Shown here piece by piece: positions 16,002 through 25,325 of a stretch of DNA of 64,000 nt. Origin of the DNA: Desulfitobacterium chlororespirans DSM 11544 (GTDB lineage Bacteria > Bacillota > Desulfitobacteriia > Desulfitobacteriales > Desulfitobacteriaceae); assembly GCF_900143285.1 (NCBI RefSeq), contig NZ_FRDN01000005.1, positions 425,568 through 489,567 on the forward strand. The letters are read 5' to 3'. The notes below the pieces were generated by a model. That model was not told the origin of the DNA and ran no database searches. It saw only the letters and a program-made list of their open reading frames with translations. Positions within the stretch are counted from its first letter, which is position 1. Each line of letters begins with the position of its first letter. The position numbers were made by a program, and so were the translations under genes.

Positions 16002-16466
16002 TCAAGAGATGCAGTGGCAATTGCAGTTTCTTTTCACTACGCACGGCCATCTTTGAATACATCCTTCCCTGACGAAGCTAATATCTGAGACGGGAATCCG
16101 AATACTGTGCTTAGTTCCAATAATCGGTTTGAACGAATCGGAGAGGAGCTGTGCTTCTGCTAAAGTGATAACGCAGTTCGAAACTCCGGAAAAGTTGCCG
16201 CTCCATATGCGATCTCCAGCTCTCACGTCTAGCTTGGTTCCCAAAGGAAGGCTGCAGAATAAAGCCATGATAGAGGTATTATTTTGGCGTAATGGTACAT
16301 TACTTTGACAAAAGCGAGGATTGTTTTTACGCAATCGCACATCACCTTGACGAAACTGAGGAGTGTTATTAGGCAATTGCACATCACTTTGACATAACTG
16401 AGGACTGTTATTAGGCAATTGCACATTTTCCTGGCAAAGCCAAGTGTTTCTTTTACGGAATAACAT
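16002..16466 (-). CDS. Hypothetical protein with four 14-residue repeats
   Basis: 154 residues from ATG 16466, preceded on its strand by AAAGGGG at suitable spacing. Residues ~10-66 contain four tandem 14-residue units of the type CQ(S/E)(D/N)VQLPNN(S/T)PQ(L/F). The C-terminal ~85 residues (GTKLDVRAGDRIWSGNFSGVSNCVITLAEAQLL...IRIPVSDISFV) look like a small beta-barrel domain, in the style of short spore-surface proteins (inference). The clean terminator after it supports a real gene. An overlapping frame on the same strand is also open only because the 42-bp repeats preserve all frames. Confidence 0.68.
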   Translation of the reverse strand: MLFRKRNTWLCQENVQLPNNSPQLCQSDVQLPNNTPQFRQGDVRLRKNNPRFCQSNVPLRQNNTSIMALFCSLPLGTKLDVRAGDRIWSGNFSGVSNCVITLAEAQLLSDSFKPIIGTKHSIRIPVSDISFVREGCIQRWPCVVKRNCNCHCIS

Positions 16467-16690
16467 AAAGATTGATCCCCTTTCGAGTTCTTGCCACGCC
16501 ACAGTGGCTTCATAAGAGTGAGAAACAGGGGAGATTTTTTGTTATTCCTTGATTTAATATATGTACATGGATGACAAGAGGTTACAGCTTGTCGAGAGAT
16601 TGTTATTGCCGCCCTGTAAAATTTACCATGGAATAAGGCAACCTGAAAATACATAGAGTGTGATAAGAACTCCGCCAGGGGGGCCAGCAT

Positions 16691-17356
16691 ATGAAGAAAA
16701 GAGGCATACTGTTACTCATCTTAATCAGTACCGTGTTACTAGGGGGAATTGCGGGGAAACTTTTATGGAAACCCGACCCCATAGAGTTGCTTACACACGG
16801 CCTAGAAGAATTGACCCAGGCGACCTCTTTTCGCTACACTATGATCCAACATCAAACGGTAGAAGGAAAGGATCGCATACTCAATCAGATTTTAGGAGAA
16901 AAGGACGGTGGGAACACTCGAATCTCAGGGGAGGTTGTGGGCACAAAAACGGAAATGATTCTCACCAGTGAAGGTCTCTACATGCAAGACCCATTTACAA
17001 AACGGTGGATTCGGTATCCCAGTGTCCCGGCTGCCCATGAAGCCTTTCTGGCGGAGCTCAATCCATTATCATCTCTGCAATTTAAAGAGTATGGTGAGGT
17101 GGTGCTTCAGGGACAAGAGAAGCTGGATAAGGTAAATACTTGGGTATTGAAATTTAACCCCACAATTCAAAATCAAATCATGGAAGATGGTTGGACCGAT
17201 TTCGCCTATATTATGTTCATTGGAAAACGAGATAAACTGATTCACCGCGTCATTATCGAAGCTAAGAGCAAGACTGATGGTCAAATGATGTCCTTGATGA
17301 TGGAGTTTAAAGATTACGGTGAAACGATGAATATTTCTGTACCCATAAATAATTAA
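16691..17356 (+). CDS. Membrane-anchored extracytoplasmic protein
   Basis: 221 residues: a lysine/arginine start (MKKRG) and one hydrophobic segment (ILLLILISTVLLGGIAGKLLW), then an exported domain. 'LTQATSFRYTMIQHQTVEGK', 'GTKTEMILTSEGLYMQDPFTKRWIRYP' and 'WVLKFNP' suggest a LolA-like half-barrel fold as in several Firmicute lipoprotein-like proteins. No lipobox cysteine. CAGGGGGGCC precedes the ATG. It is followed by its own terminator. Exact role unknown. Confidence 0.7.
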   Translation: MKKRGILLLILISTVLLGGIAGKLLWKPDPIELLTHGLEELTQATSFRYTMIQHQTVEGKDRILNQILGEKDGGNTRISGEVVGTKTEMILTSEGLYMQDPFTKRWIRYPSVPAAHEAFLAELNPLSSLQFKEYGEVVLQGQEKLDKVNTWVLKFNPTIQNQIMEDGWTDFAYIMFIGKRDKLIHRVIIEAKSKTDGQMMSLMMEFKDYGETMNISVPINN

Positions 17357-17410
17357 CGATGGATAATTTCCTGAGAAAATCAGATGAGAAAGGTTTAATT
17401 TGTGTCAGCG

Positions 17411-17450
17411 GAAAGAGGCTTCTGAGAATTTGGAAGGCCTCTTTCTTTTA
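17411..17450 (+). terminator. Rho-independent terminator
   Basis: GAAAGAGGC (17411-17419) pairs with GCCTCTTTC (17437-17445), followed by TTTTA. It closes the membrane-anchored protein gene. Confidence 0.82.
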
Positions 17451-17504
17451 ACTTTCTCTCCCCGGACTTTTGGGTTTAGATTCCACAAATCGTTCGCTTT
17501 TCGT

Positions 17505-17533
17505 TTGACTGGATGGAAGGCCTCTGTTATAAT
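17505..17533 (+). promoter_or_regulatory. Promoter of hpt (sigma-A type)
   Basis: TTGACT (17505-17510), 17-bp spacer, TATAAT (17528-17533), 44 bp before the hpt start codon. Almost consensus. Confidence 0.85.
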
Positions 17534-17576
17534 TTTATTTCTAGAATGACTTTTAGTTGGCGGAGGTGTTATTAGG

Positions 17577-18122
17577 GTGGAAGAAAAGATTGGCAAAGTA
17601 TTGCTCAGCCGTGAAGAAATTCAAAAACGTGTCGCGGAGCTGGGTGAAGAAATCACCCGTGATTATAAAGGCCAGAATTTATTAGTTCTAGCGATTCTTA
17701 AAGGGGCAGTTCCCTTCATGGCGGATTTGATCAGGGAGATTAAAATTCCTTTAAAGTATGACTTTATGGCTGTTTCCAGTTACGGCGCTTCTACACATTC
17801 TTCTGGTGTAGTACGAATTCTCAAGGATTTGGAGCGAAGTGTAGAAGATCACCATATATTGATTGTGGAAGATATCATTGATACTGGCTTGACTCTGAAG
17901 TACTTAAAAGAGAATCTGGCTGCCCGGAATCCGCTCAGTATTAAGGTGGTTACTTTGCTGGACAAGCCGGATCGCCGCAAAGCTGAGGTAGTACCGGATT
18001 ATAATGGTTTTACGATTCCCGATGAATTTGTGGTAGGATATGGTCTTGATTTTGATGAGCACTATCGCAATTTGCCCTATGTTGGTATTCTAAAGCCGGA
18101 AGCTTATAGCGCCGAAGGCTAA
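17577..18122 (+). CDS. hpt: Hypoxanthine phosphoribosyltransferase
   Basis: 181 residues. Converts hypoxanthine (and guanine) plus PRPP to IMP/GMP in purine salvage, cytosolic. The PRPP-binding motif 'ILIVEDIIDTGLTLKYL' lies near residues 98-114, the flexible-loop 'DFMAVSSYG' near 62-70, and the C-terminal 'DEFVVGYGLDFDEHYRNLPYVG' is diagnostic. Start is GTG 17577, 10 bp after GGAGGTG. Strong promoter upstream, terminator downstream. Located before guaA, which makes GMP, so the two form a purine neighbourhood. Confidence 0.97.
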   Translation: MEEKIGKVLLSREEIQKRVAELGEEITRDYKGQNLLVLAILKGAVPFMADLIREIKIPLKYDFMAVSSYGASTHSSGVVRILKDLERSVEDHHILIVEDIIDTGLTLKYLKENLAARNPLSIKVVTLLDKPDRRKAEVVPDYNGFTIPDEFVVGYGLDFDEHYRNLPYVGILKPEAYSAEG

Positions 18123-18150
18123 AAGAAGAAGTTGAAGCATGAACAAGAAT

Positions 18151-18182
18151 AGAGCTTCGGCAGATTTGCCGAGCTCTTTTAA
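18151..18182 (+). terminator. Terminator between hpt and guaA
   Basis: AGAGCTTCGGCA (18151-18162) pairs with TGCCGAGCTCT (18167-18177, one unpaired base), then TTTT. The two purine genes are therefore probably transcribed mainly from separate promoters. Confidence 0.8.
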
Positions 18183-18233
18183 GCATACTGTTTGTTTTTG
18201 TGAATTTTTGATAAAAAGGATGGAGGTCTAAAG

Positions 18234-19766
18234 ATGGCTCAAGAACTCGTGTTGGTTCTGGATTTTGGTGGCCAATATAATCAGCTGATTGCCCGGCGTG
18301 TCAGAGAAGCTCATGTGTACTCGGAGATGATATCATATAAAACACCTGTGGAGGAAATTAAAGCAAGAAACCCCAAAGGAATTATTTTTTCCGGCGGACC
18401 AGCCAGTGTCAATCAAGAAGGGGCCCCCAAGGTGGATGAGGCCATCTATGCATTAGGCATTCCCATTTTCGGTATTTGCTATGGTATGCAGTTGATGACG
18501 GTTCAGCTAGGTGGAAAGGTAATGCATCCCGAAGTTCGGGAATATGGCAAAGCCATGCTCCATGTGGATCAGGCCAAGGGTCTGTGGAAAGGCCTGGGGG
18601 GAGAACGCCAATGTTGGATGAGCCACGGGGACTCAGTCACTGAGCTTCCTGAAGGCTTCGTTATCGCCGCTCATACAGACCACACCCCAGTAGCTGCTAT
18701 GCTGGATGAAACACGTCATTTTTACGGAGTACAGTTCCATCCGGAAGTAAAGCATACCCCAGAAGGACAGGCCATGCTTGAGCACTTTTTATTTGATATC
18801 TGCGGATGTCATGGGGATTGGACTATGGAATCCTTTATCGATGCTCAAGTCAAAGCCATTCGGGAGAAAGTGGGAGATCGGCAAGTTCTCTGCGCCCTCA
18901 GCGGCGGTGTAGACTCCTCTGTAGCAGCCGTTCTTGTTCATAAGGCCATCGGCGACCAACTGACCTGCGTCTTTGTGGATCATGGCTTTATGCGTAAGAA
19001 TGAGCCGGAACAGGTCAAGAAGATTTTTACGGAGCAGTTCCATCTTAAGCTGATTTTTGTGGATGCCCGGGAGCGTTTTATGGCCAAGATCGGCGGAGTA
19101 TCCGATCCTGAGACCAAACGGATCGGCATCGGCAATGAGTTCATCCGCCTTTTTGAAGATGAAGCCCGCAAATTAGGGCAGATTGATTTCTTGGTTCAAG
19201 GCACCCTCTATCCGGATATTGTGGAGAGTGGTACGGATACCGCCGAAACCATCAAGAGCCATCATAATGTGGGCGGACTTCCTGAAGATATGCAGTTTGA
19301 GCTGATTGAGCCTTTGGATATGCTTTTTAAGGATGAGGTTCGTGAAGTAGGTGCTGAATTAGGTATCCCCGACGAGATCGTCTGGCGGCAGCCTTTCCCC
19401 GGACCGGGACTGGCGATTCGCATTATCGGCGAGGTTACGGAAGAAAAGCTGGACATCCTTCGGGAAGCTGATGCCGTCATCGTGGAAGAAATCCGTAATG
19501 CAGGACTCTACAAAGAGGTATGGCAATCCTTCGCTGTACTTCCTACCATAAAAAGCGTTGGCGTCATGGGAGATGGCCGGACTTACGCCTATCCCATCGT
19601 TGTCCGCGCCGTGACCAGCGAGGATGCTATGACAGCGGACTGGGCAAGACTTCCCTACGATCTGATGGAGAAGATCTCCACCCGCATTGTCAACGAAGTG
19701 AAGGGTGTCAATAGGGTAGTGTATGACATTACCTCAAAACCTCCTGGGACCATCGAGTGGGAGTAA
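18234..19766 (+). CDS. guaA: GMP synthase (glutamine-hydrolysing)
   Basis: 510 residues, normal length. Aminates XMP to GMP using ATP and glutamine. N-terminal class I glutaminase domain with nucleophile Cys82 in 'FGICYGMQ' and the His-Glu pair in '[11 protein letters not shown]'; central ATP-pyrophosphatase with P-loop '[13 protein letters not shown]'; C-terminal dimerisation domain with '[14 protein letters not shown]' and final '[16 protein letters not shown]'. GGATGGAGG precedes the ATG. Its last codons form the insertion site of the downstream element; the protein end is intact. Confidence 0.98.
   Translation: MAQELVLVLDFGGQYNQLIARRVREAHVYSEMISYKTPVEEIKARNPKGIIFSGGPASVNQEGAPKVDEAIYALGIPIFGICYGMQLMTVQLGGKVMHPEVREYGKAMLHVDQAKGLWKGLGGERQCWMSHGDSVTELPEGFVIAAHTDHTPVAAMLDETRHFYGVQFHPEVKHTPEGQAMLEHFLFDICGCHGDWTMESFIDAQVKAIREKVGDRQVLCALSGGVDSSVAAVLVHKAIGDQLTCVFVDHGFMRKNEPEQVKKIFTEQFHLKLIFVDARERFMAKIGGVSDPETKRIGIGNEFIRLFEDEARKLGQIDFLVQGTLYPDIVESGTDTAETIKSHHNVGGLPEDMQFELIEPLDMLFKDEVREVGAELGIPDEIVWRQPFPGPGLAIRIIGEVTEEKLDILREADAVIVEEIRNAGLYKEVWQSFAVLPTIKSVGVMGDGRTYAYPIVVRAVTSEDAMTADWARLPYDLMEKISTRIVNEVKGVNRVVYDITSKPPGTIEWE
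19752..19766. other. Putative attachment site (attL) at guaA 3' end
   Basis: The last bases of guaA (ATCGAGTGGGAGTAA) are a widely used insertion point for islands whose tyrosine integrase lies immediately beside guaA, as here. The matching right-hand copy was not seen in the window, so the element should continue beyond base 64000. The exact core length is inferred. Confidence 0.7.
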
Positions 19767-19774
19767 GAATGGAA

Positions 19775-19816
19775 AAGCCGGAAACCAAGCATTCATGCTG
19801 GTTTCCGGCTTTTTAT
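19775..19816. terminator. Terminator between guaA and integrase
   Basis: A perfect 13-bp stem, AAGCCGGAAACCA (19775-19787) with TGGTTTCCGGCTT (19799-19811), followed by TTT. The flanking AAAA on the left could also serve the convergent integrase transcript. Confidence 0.88.
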
Positions 19817-19848
19817 TTTGTCCGTGATACTATTTTGATACTATAAAT

Positions 19849-21045
19849 TTAAATCATCTTTGTATCATGAAAAATGCGTTCAGCTTGCAAGCTCTCAGCA
19901 ACTTCCTGTTCATTATATACTTCTCCGTCATCATCTATCGGTATTCCATTTTGGACAATTCCGTTCTGATGCTTACTGAGTTCGCGAGCAATGTCTTGCC
20001 CTTTATTTGGGTAGAGGTGAGCATAGGTGCGGTTTACTTCCTCTGGAGTATCTCCGATTCGTTTGGCGATAGCGTGGGTGCGGTATCCCAACTCGATCAG
20101 CAGAGCCACATGAGAGTGCCGAAGGTCGTGCACCCGGATTCTTTCCACACCAGCCTTTTCAGAAATTCGGTCCAATTCTTTATTAAGCGCCGTCTTAGTG
20201 AAGTAGAAGATTCTATCATCTGGAGTTAGACCATAAAGGGCATCCATGTATTGCTTGAGTTCTCTGTAGAGAAAATCTGGTATTGATACGACGCGAACAC
20301 TATTTGCAGTTTTGGTGTCGTCAAAAACGTCTTCACCGTCCTCGCGCTTGAATGTTTCGGTGATATTAAGAGATTGTATCTCGTTAAGCACCTTTTTGGG
20401 GCTGAGGGCTAGGGCTTCTCCCGAGCGGATGCCTGTCCAAAATAATGTCATGAAAGCGGCATGATAGGCTGGTGAATCCTCGCAGGCTATAACCTCATTG
20501 AACTGATCTAACGTCCAGAACTTCATTTCATCAGCACGTTTTTTTCCGATTGCTTTCACTCGGGTACATGGATTTTTTGGTAGATTGTAAAATTCTACTG
20601 CAAAATTCATTATGGCACTCAGCTGGCTGTTGATGGAGCGAAGATACGTTGGTTTGTATGATTTTCCGGTTTTGGGATTTTTCTTTTTCAGCATAAGGTT
20701 TTGCCAGCGCCGGATGTCGGCGTTTGTGATTTCGGAAATTATCATAGACTTAAAGACCGGCAGGACGTGTGTTTCGATCATGCTTTTCTTTGTACCCTGG
20801 GTGGAGCCTCTGACCCGGTGCTCGAAGTCTTCATAGTAAAGCTCGACCAGGGACTGAAATGTCATGTTGGGGCTGCCGCTGGCTTTAAGTAGAAATTGTC
20901 GTTCGAATTCCTTGGCCTCTCTCTCCAGTCTGAATCCTCTTTTTAGTTTTTGCTTATACTCACCTTTCCAGTCCGTATAATAAAATTTAGCATACCAGGT
21001 GCCGCGCTCTTTATCTTTATATGCAGGCAAGGACATCTCCTCCAT
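19849..21045 (-). CDS. int: Tyrosine-type integrase of the guaA element
   Basis: 398 residues. N-terminal arm-binding domain (YKDKERGTWYAKFYYTDWKGEYKQKLKRGF), SAM-like core-binding domain (~60-165), and catalytic domain with Arg in 'TGIRSGEALAL', 'VHDLRHSHVAL' (HxxR) and nucleophile Tyr in 'NRTYAHLYPN'. It should insert and excise the element at the guaA 3' end. Convergent with guaA, as in other guaA islands. Start choice is open: ATG 21045 and ATG 21036 overlap the GGAGGAG ribosome site; TTG 21030 has the best spacing. Confidence 0.95.
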   Translation of the reverse strand: MEEMSLPAYKDKERGTWYAKFYYTDWKGEYKQKLKRGFRLEREAKEFERQFLLKASGSPNMTFQSLVELYYEDFEHRVRGSTQGTKKSMIETHVLPVFKSMIISEITNADIRRWQNLMLKKKNPKTGKSYKPTYLRSINSQLSAIMNFAVEFYNLPKNPCTRVKAIGKKRADEMKFWTLDQFNEVIACEDSPAYHAAFMTLFWTGIRSGEALALSPKKVLNEIQSLNITETFKREDGEDVFDDTKTANSVRVVSIPDFLYRELKQYMDALYGLTPDDRIFYFTKTALNKELDRISEKAGVERIRVHDLRHSHVALLIELGYRTHAIAKRIGDTPEEVNRTYAHLYPNKGQDIARELSKHQNGIVQNGIPIDDDGEVYNEQEVAESLQAERIFHDTKMI

Positions 21046-21146
21046 ATATGTTCTTATTGCTCATCATGGCATTTAGAAGCCACCATATTTTAGGCTTAGA
21101 ATAAAGACCGTTTATTGCTATGTGTTTAAGGATGTAAGAAGTGTGA

Positions 21147-21692
21147 TCAAATATGAGGGGAGGTATAGCTAGTCGTGGGCAATATAAGAGCAAAGTCCTC
21201 TACATTTTCTAGATTTAAGTTCTGCTTTACAGGAATGGCGTTTTCTTTTTTCTTATCAATAAATAGTAAATAGTCGTTTTTATTTGCATATTTTCTAACG
21301 GTAAAGCTAATTGATTGAGGTAATTGCTCATATGCTCCCTTTGCTTGTAAATGCTTGTCAGTGAAGTATATGATTTTACTGTCTGAAAGCTTTTGGGAAT
21401 CAACGAGAATTAAGGCAATGACATTAAGTATTCCATTTTTGAAATTTGACTGCAATCTCTGAACAATTTTTACAGATAAGTTGAAACTCCAGCTAGACGC
21501 ATTCTCCTTTATGTCTCGTTTTCCTTCAGACTTATGAGTGCGAAGTATATATGAATATTTATCAGTCGTGATCATAAAAACTCTTTTTTCTTCAGAATCC
21601 TCGATAAGAGAGGGTCTATGTTCTTTATTACTTGTTAATAAATGTGACAATACGGCTCCATAATAAAAATCAGCATTAGTAAGTTTACCCAT
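21147..21692 (-). CDS. Hypothetical protein, partner of the SF1 helicase gene
   Basis: 181 residues, ATG 21692 after AAAGGAGGAAAATTC. Mixed alpha/beta protein, lysine-rich, with 'YYGAVLSHLLTSNKEHRPSLIEDSEEKRVFMITTDKYSYILRTHKS' suggestive of a compact nuclease-like or sensor domain, but no catalytic motif can be named. It lies 94 bp after the large helicase gene on the same strand and is probably co-transcribed with it. Not recognised. Confidence 0.65.
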   Translation of the reverse strand: MGKLTNADFYYGAVLSHLLTSNKEHRPSLIEDSEEKRVFMITTDKYSYILRTHKSEGKRDIKENASSWSFNLSVKIVQRLQSNFKNGILNVIALILVDSQKLSDSKIIYFTDKHLQAKGAYEQLPQSISFTVRKYANKNDYLLFIDKKKENAIPVKQNLNLENVEDFALILPTTSYTSPHI

Positions 21693-21786
21693 GAATTTTC
21701 CTCCTTTAACAAAAATGGAATAATAAAAAAACTACCTTAAGCTTATAAAAAACAGCAATATCTTTGTAACCAAAAAAATTACTTTA

Positions 21787-24700
21787 TCACTGGAGTTCCA
21801 AGTATTTACATGTCTCCTGAACATAAGAGATGTTTCTCCATATATCGTAATCTCCAATAATGCCCAAACGGTATCTCGCACGGGAGACAGCGACATTGAT
21901 GATGTTTGGTTTTTTGCCTACCCACCTCATAGCTCCTTCACCGCTTTGTGCATCGCAGCCGAGAACCAATAAGACCTCGTTTGCTTCTTTGCCCTGAAAA
22001 GTATGAATGGTACCACAATGTTTAGAAATCCAAGCTGTAATGTCTTCAGCATCTGTTTGGGGCAGTGTATTTTTAATTATCAGACGAATGGCAGCTTTCA
22101 ATGCCCAATCTACTGTAGTAAAGGGTGTAATAATATACAGATCAGGCAGCCCCTCATAAACATCTAAAGATTGTCTGACCAGATTAGCCACAAAGCGAAT
22201 TTGTTGAGGAACAGTATGATTTGAATCGCCTTTTTCTGCTCCTTTGATATCAAACCACGCTGATTGCTCAAGCAAGAATTTTATCTCAGGAGCTGGAGCT
22301 TCAGTTTGGTTGAACATTCTGCCGTTATACGCCACATTATTGGAAATTTGGAACATGGGATAAAGGCAACGACGATGTACGATCAACGGACATCCTAGCC
22401 ATACACTTTCTCCATTTATGTCCCGAAAACCACCATAAGGGTTTAACTGATCTGCCAGACTTTGCACCGACAACTCTGGTATCCGATAGTCGGGCGGAAT
22501 GTTATTTTCATCGGCAAAACGTTTGCTCAGTTCCTTAGGAATAGTAACAATCGGCTCGATTTGTAACGGATCACCTACAACAATGGCTTTTCGAGTCCGC
22601 CATATTGCACCCAAAGCACTTTGAGGGGTAGCTTGTCCCGCTTCATCGATGATTAGGAATCCTAGTTCTTCAGCTGGGATGTCCTCTAAAAAGGTTTGTA
22701 CTGAGGAAAAGGTCGTTGAAACGACTGGAATCACCAGAAGTAATGTGTTGAGCAGATCTCCATGGGCTGCTTGGCAATCACTTTTAATAAAATTACCATC
22801 CCACATAGAAAGAAGCCGCCTCAGATTTTGTTTAACGGAATTGCTGGATAACACAAATGCTTTATGTAACATGAGTGCTTGATAAAACAGCTCTTCTCTT
22901 AATTTATCGTATTCAGCATGAGTCCAGGGGCAAGCTATCTGCGAGGATTCATTTTCGGTAATGTTTTCCCAGAAAAAGATGTCCGCCCAATTTTTACCGA
23001 ATAGAGACTTGTAGGGGATAATGGATTCACAGATGTCTTGTAATCTCTGGTTTGCGAGCCTTAAGTCATGTTCAGCTGACTTAAGACGTGTGCCTGCTTT
23101 ATCTACAGCATCCTTTTGTGTTTGGCAAAGAGTTCTTTGTCGGGTAATCTGAATGATTGTTTCGTCAGCGTTTTGTTGTGTTTTCAACCATTCCTTGATG
23201 ACGGAATTATTTTTAAATAATCTCCAAAGTATCCGTTTCCAAAACGATAGACTGGATTGCAATGTTTCAATGTTTTGTCGCTGCAAAGCCAGTTTTTTTT
23301 CTAGCTTAGTCAAGGCTTCTTTTTGGGCCTCTAAGGTCTCCTTTTCGCGGCTATGCTCAACAGATGCCTTGTCCACCTTAACTTGTGCATCCATTTTAAC
23401 CGTTCTTGCATTATTTTCTTCGACTAACAACGTTTGCGCGCATGCAATATCTTTTTGTGCATCATAGACAGCCTGTAATGCCGTGGCAAATTTCTGTCGA
23501 GCACTTTGCCAATCTGGGCGCTTCCCTTTTGCTGCCTCATCAAAGTATTGTTTAAGAGTCACATTGTTATCTGCGCCCCTTTGCCCTGTCCAAAGGTGCG
23601 TCTTAAGTTCTTTGAGATTTTCTTTTTTGCCTAACCTGGCCGAAATCAATCCCCATGCTGGCTCGTTCATATATTGGGTGGCAATATCGGCAAAATAAGT
23701 ATCCTCAATTGCACACGGGCCTGTTCTGGAGAAGCGTCCGGTTCGATCTTTTTCAATGGACCTAGGCAGCTCTTTAGAGATGTTTTCAACTGCTGTGTTC
23801 CCATGAGATGCTACGATCATGCCATAGGCAGATAGATTCTTATCAAGCTTATAGAATGTTTTAGAATATTGATCAGGAGGGTTTTTAAAAACATCCTTTT
23901 TGAATGCTTTTTCGGGGTTATCATATTCAGACATTAAGATAGCTCTTTGGATGACGTTTGAAACCACGATTTCTTTGACTAAGGTAGTTTTCCCTGTCCC
24001 AGGAGGGCCATTGATTGAAAAGATATTTTGTTCATTGGAGATAGCAAGATTGATTCCTAGCTGCTGCATTAAGCTTGGGGTGTATGGAGAAGGCCATACT
24101 CCAAGTGGAAAAGAATCTGCACTCAGCCATCGTTGCATCTGCTCAACATCGGTATCAATTTGTATGCGCTGCGTTTCAGAGTCTTTTTTTTCCAACATAG
24201 CTTGTACATAAGTATTGATTTTTTGTGTTGGAGACTTTTGGATTTTTAATATATCATTTAGCAAAAAGCTTGGTAGCAATTCAGTGGAGGGATCGAGTGG
24301 TGGAAATTCACCTTTTTGATTGGCGTACTGAATCTTTTTTCGTGCCCATAGAGCAGAGGTATGCAAATGGTCTTTGATCTTAAGCACTGTACAGACCGAA
24401 GAATAAAGTGTAATTAAGGAGTTTTTTGATATCTGTGGAGCCTCTTCACCTGTATAAGCTTGCGAAAGCTTGTTATCCAGCTCTTGTTGTAGTGTGTCTA
24501 ATTCGGCCAGAGATAATTTTTTATTAAATGATCCTGCACTAACTAGCTGGCAGATAGCCCAAACAAAGCTGGAAAGGGCAAAGGAGCCTACAACATATTT
24601 CCCGGTTTCGTCTACTTTAAGGGCGAAGAGACAAGATTTCGAAGTATCACGCTCAACATGGTTATTTTTTGATTGAAGGTTAAGCTCTTTTAACATCCAT

Positions 24701-24924
24701 TGAATGAGGTCTCGGGAGAAGGTTTTACCAACATAAATATCATAGCTTGCCCTGATTTTTGGATTGCGTTGAGGTTGAAGCCAGGGTGTAGCATTTTTAG
24801 ATAAGTCAATATCTTGTGGCTTAACCGGCCAGCAGGGATTATAAAATTCTAGCTGGTACCAGTAGTCCAAAATTTGTAATGATGATATTTGATTACCTTT
24901 GTATGAATTATTTTCAATATCCAT
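21787..24924 (-). CDS. Large UPF1-like superfamily 1 helicase
   Basis: 1045 residues. Walker A 'NGPPGTGKTTLVKEIV' near residue 307, Walker B 'LGFLIIDEAGQATPQSALGAI' near 760, motif III 'AIVVGDPLQIEPI', and C-terminal 'TIHTFQGKEANEVLLVLG...INVAVSRARYRLGIIGD' (motifs V-VI). A long coiled coil (~residues 490-625) is inserted between motifs I and II. The N-terminal ~280 residues are unassigned. Helicases of this DNA2/UPF1 class with long coiled coils occur in several anti-phage loci, so defence is plausible but inferred. Its start overlaps the stop of the ImmA-like gene, so they form one operon. Confidence 0.88.
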   Translation of the reverse strand: MDIENNSYKGNQISSLQILDYWYQLEFYNPCWPVKPQDIDLSKNATPWLQPQRNPKIRASYDIYVGKTFSRDLIQWMLKELNLQSKNNHVERDTSKSCLFALKVDETGKYVVGSFALSSFVWAICQLVSAGSFNKKLSLAELDTLQQELDNKLSQAYTGEEAPQISKNSLITLYSSVCTVLKIKDHLHTSALWARKKIQYANQKGEFPPLDPSTELLPSFLLNDILKIQKSPTQKINTYVQAMLEKKDSETQRIQIDTDVEQMQRWLSADSFPLGVWPSPYTPSLMQQLGINLAISNEQNIFSINGPPGTGKTTLVKEIVVSNVIQRAILMSEYDNPEKAFKKDVFKNPPDQYSKTFYKLDKNLSAYGMIVASHGNTAVENISKELPRSIEKDRTGRFSRTGPCAIEDTYFADIATQYMNEPAWGLISARLGKKENLKELKTHLWTGQRGADNNVTLKQYFDEAAKGKRPDWQSARQKFATALQAVYDAQKDIACAQTLLVEENNARTVKMDAQVKVDKASVEHSREKETLEAQKEALTKLEKKLALQRQNIETLQSSLSFWKRILWRLFKNNSVIKEWLKTQQNADETIIQITRQRTLCQTQKDAVDKAGTRLKSAEHDLRLANQRLQDICESIIPYKSLFGKNWADIFFWENITENESSQIACPWTHAEYDKLREELFYQALMLHKAFVLSSNSVKQNLRRLLSMWDGNFIKSDCQAAHGDLLNTLLLVIPVVSTTFSSVQTFLEDIPAEELGFLIIDEAGQATPQSALGAIWRTRKAIVVGDPLQIEPIVTIPKELSKRFADENNIPPDYRIPELSVQSLADQLNPYGGFRDINGESVWLGCPLIVHRRCLYPMFQISNNVAYNGRMFNQTEAPAPEIKFLLEQSAWFDIKGAEKGDSNHTVPQQIRFVANLVRQSLDVYEGLPDLYIITPFTTVDWALKAAIRLIIKNTLPQTDAEDITAWISKHCGTIHTFQGKEANEVLLVLGCDAQSGEGAMRWVGKKPNIINVAVSRARYRLGIIGDYDIWRNISYVQETCKYLELQ

Positions 24925-25237
24925 AAGCCCTCACCGTTTCTTTGGCAAACCAATCAGCGTTTATTTCAGCTTCTTCATGTTGCATATCCAGCCCAACGAC
25001 ATATCCGGCCCGTGGAAGATCTTTTTCAATATGTTTAATCTCATGCAGGAAAACCCTGACCTGAGCCGACCAGTTTAAGCTAGAATTAATGACAATATGA
25101 TAGATGTTCTGACGTGATTTATAGACAAATGCAGCGACCTCTGGGCAAAGCTCTACCTGATGTACCAAGATATTATGGGATAAAAGGGCATCAGCGGGAT
25201 TATCACTTTCGTAAACATATTGTACTAAAGGACTCAT
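24914..25237 (-). CDS. ImmA/IrrE-type metallopeptidase
   Basis: About 107 residues from ATG 25237, chosen because AGGAAGTG precedes it at ~10 bp; longer in-frame starts overlap the repressor gene. The zinc-protease motif HEIKH ('VRVFLHEIKHIEKD') and the downstream Glu in 'QHEEAEINADWFAKETV' are those of the ImmA/IrrE family, which cleave the neighbouring Xre repressor on a signal. It follows the Xre gene, the standard pairing, and precedes the helicase. Confidence 0.88.
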   Translation of the reverse strand: MSPLVQYVYESDNPADALLSHNILVHQVELCPEVAAFVYKSRQNIYHIVINSSLNWSAQVRVFLHEIKHIEKDLPRAGYVVGLDMQHEEAEINADWFAKETVRAYGY

Positions 25238-25325
25238 AAGCATCACTTCCTGTCTCATTTTGTCGAACATGCTATGAATGACAAAAACTACTATCGGGTT
25301 AGCGACAGTAGTTCTTTTTTCTATT

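Noticed and set aside
16229..16690. Second minus-strand frame of 153 codons over the repeat gene
   Set aside because: The 42-bp repeats keep all frames open; the frame ending at 16002 has the ribosome site, globular C-terminal domain and terminator.
18160..18233. Purine riboswitch before guaA
   Set aside because: Only a terminator hairpin and a short leader are present; no aptamer-like arrangement could be recognised.
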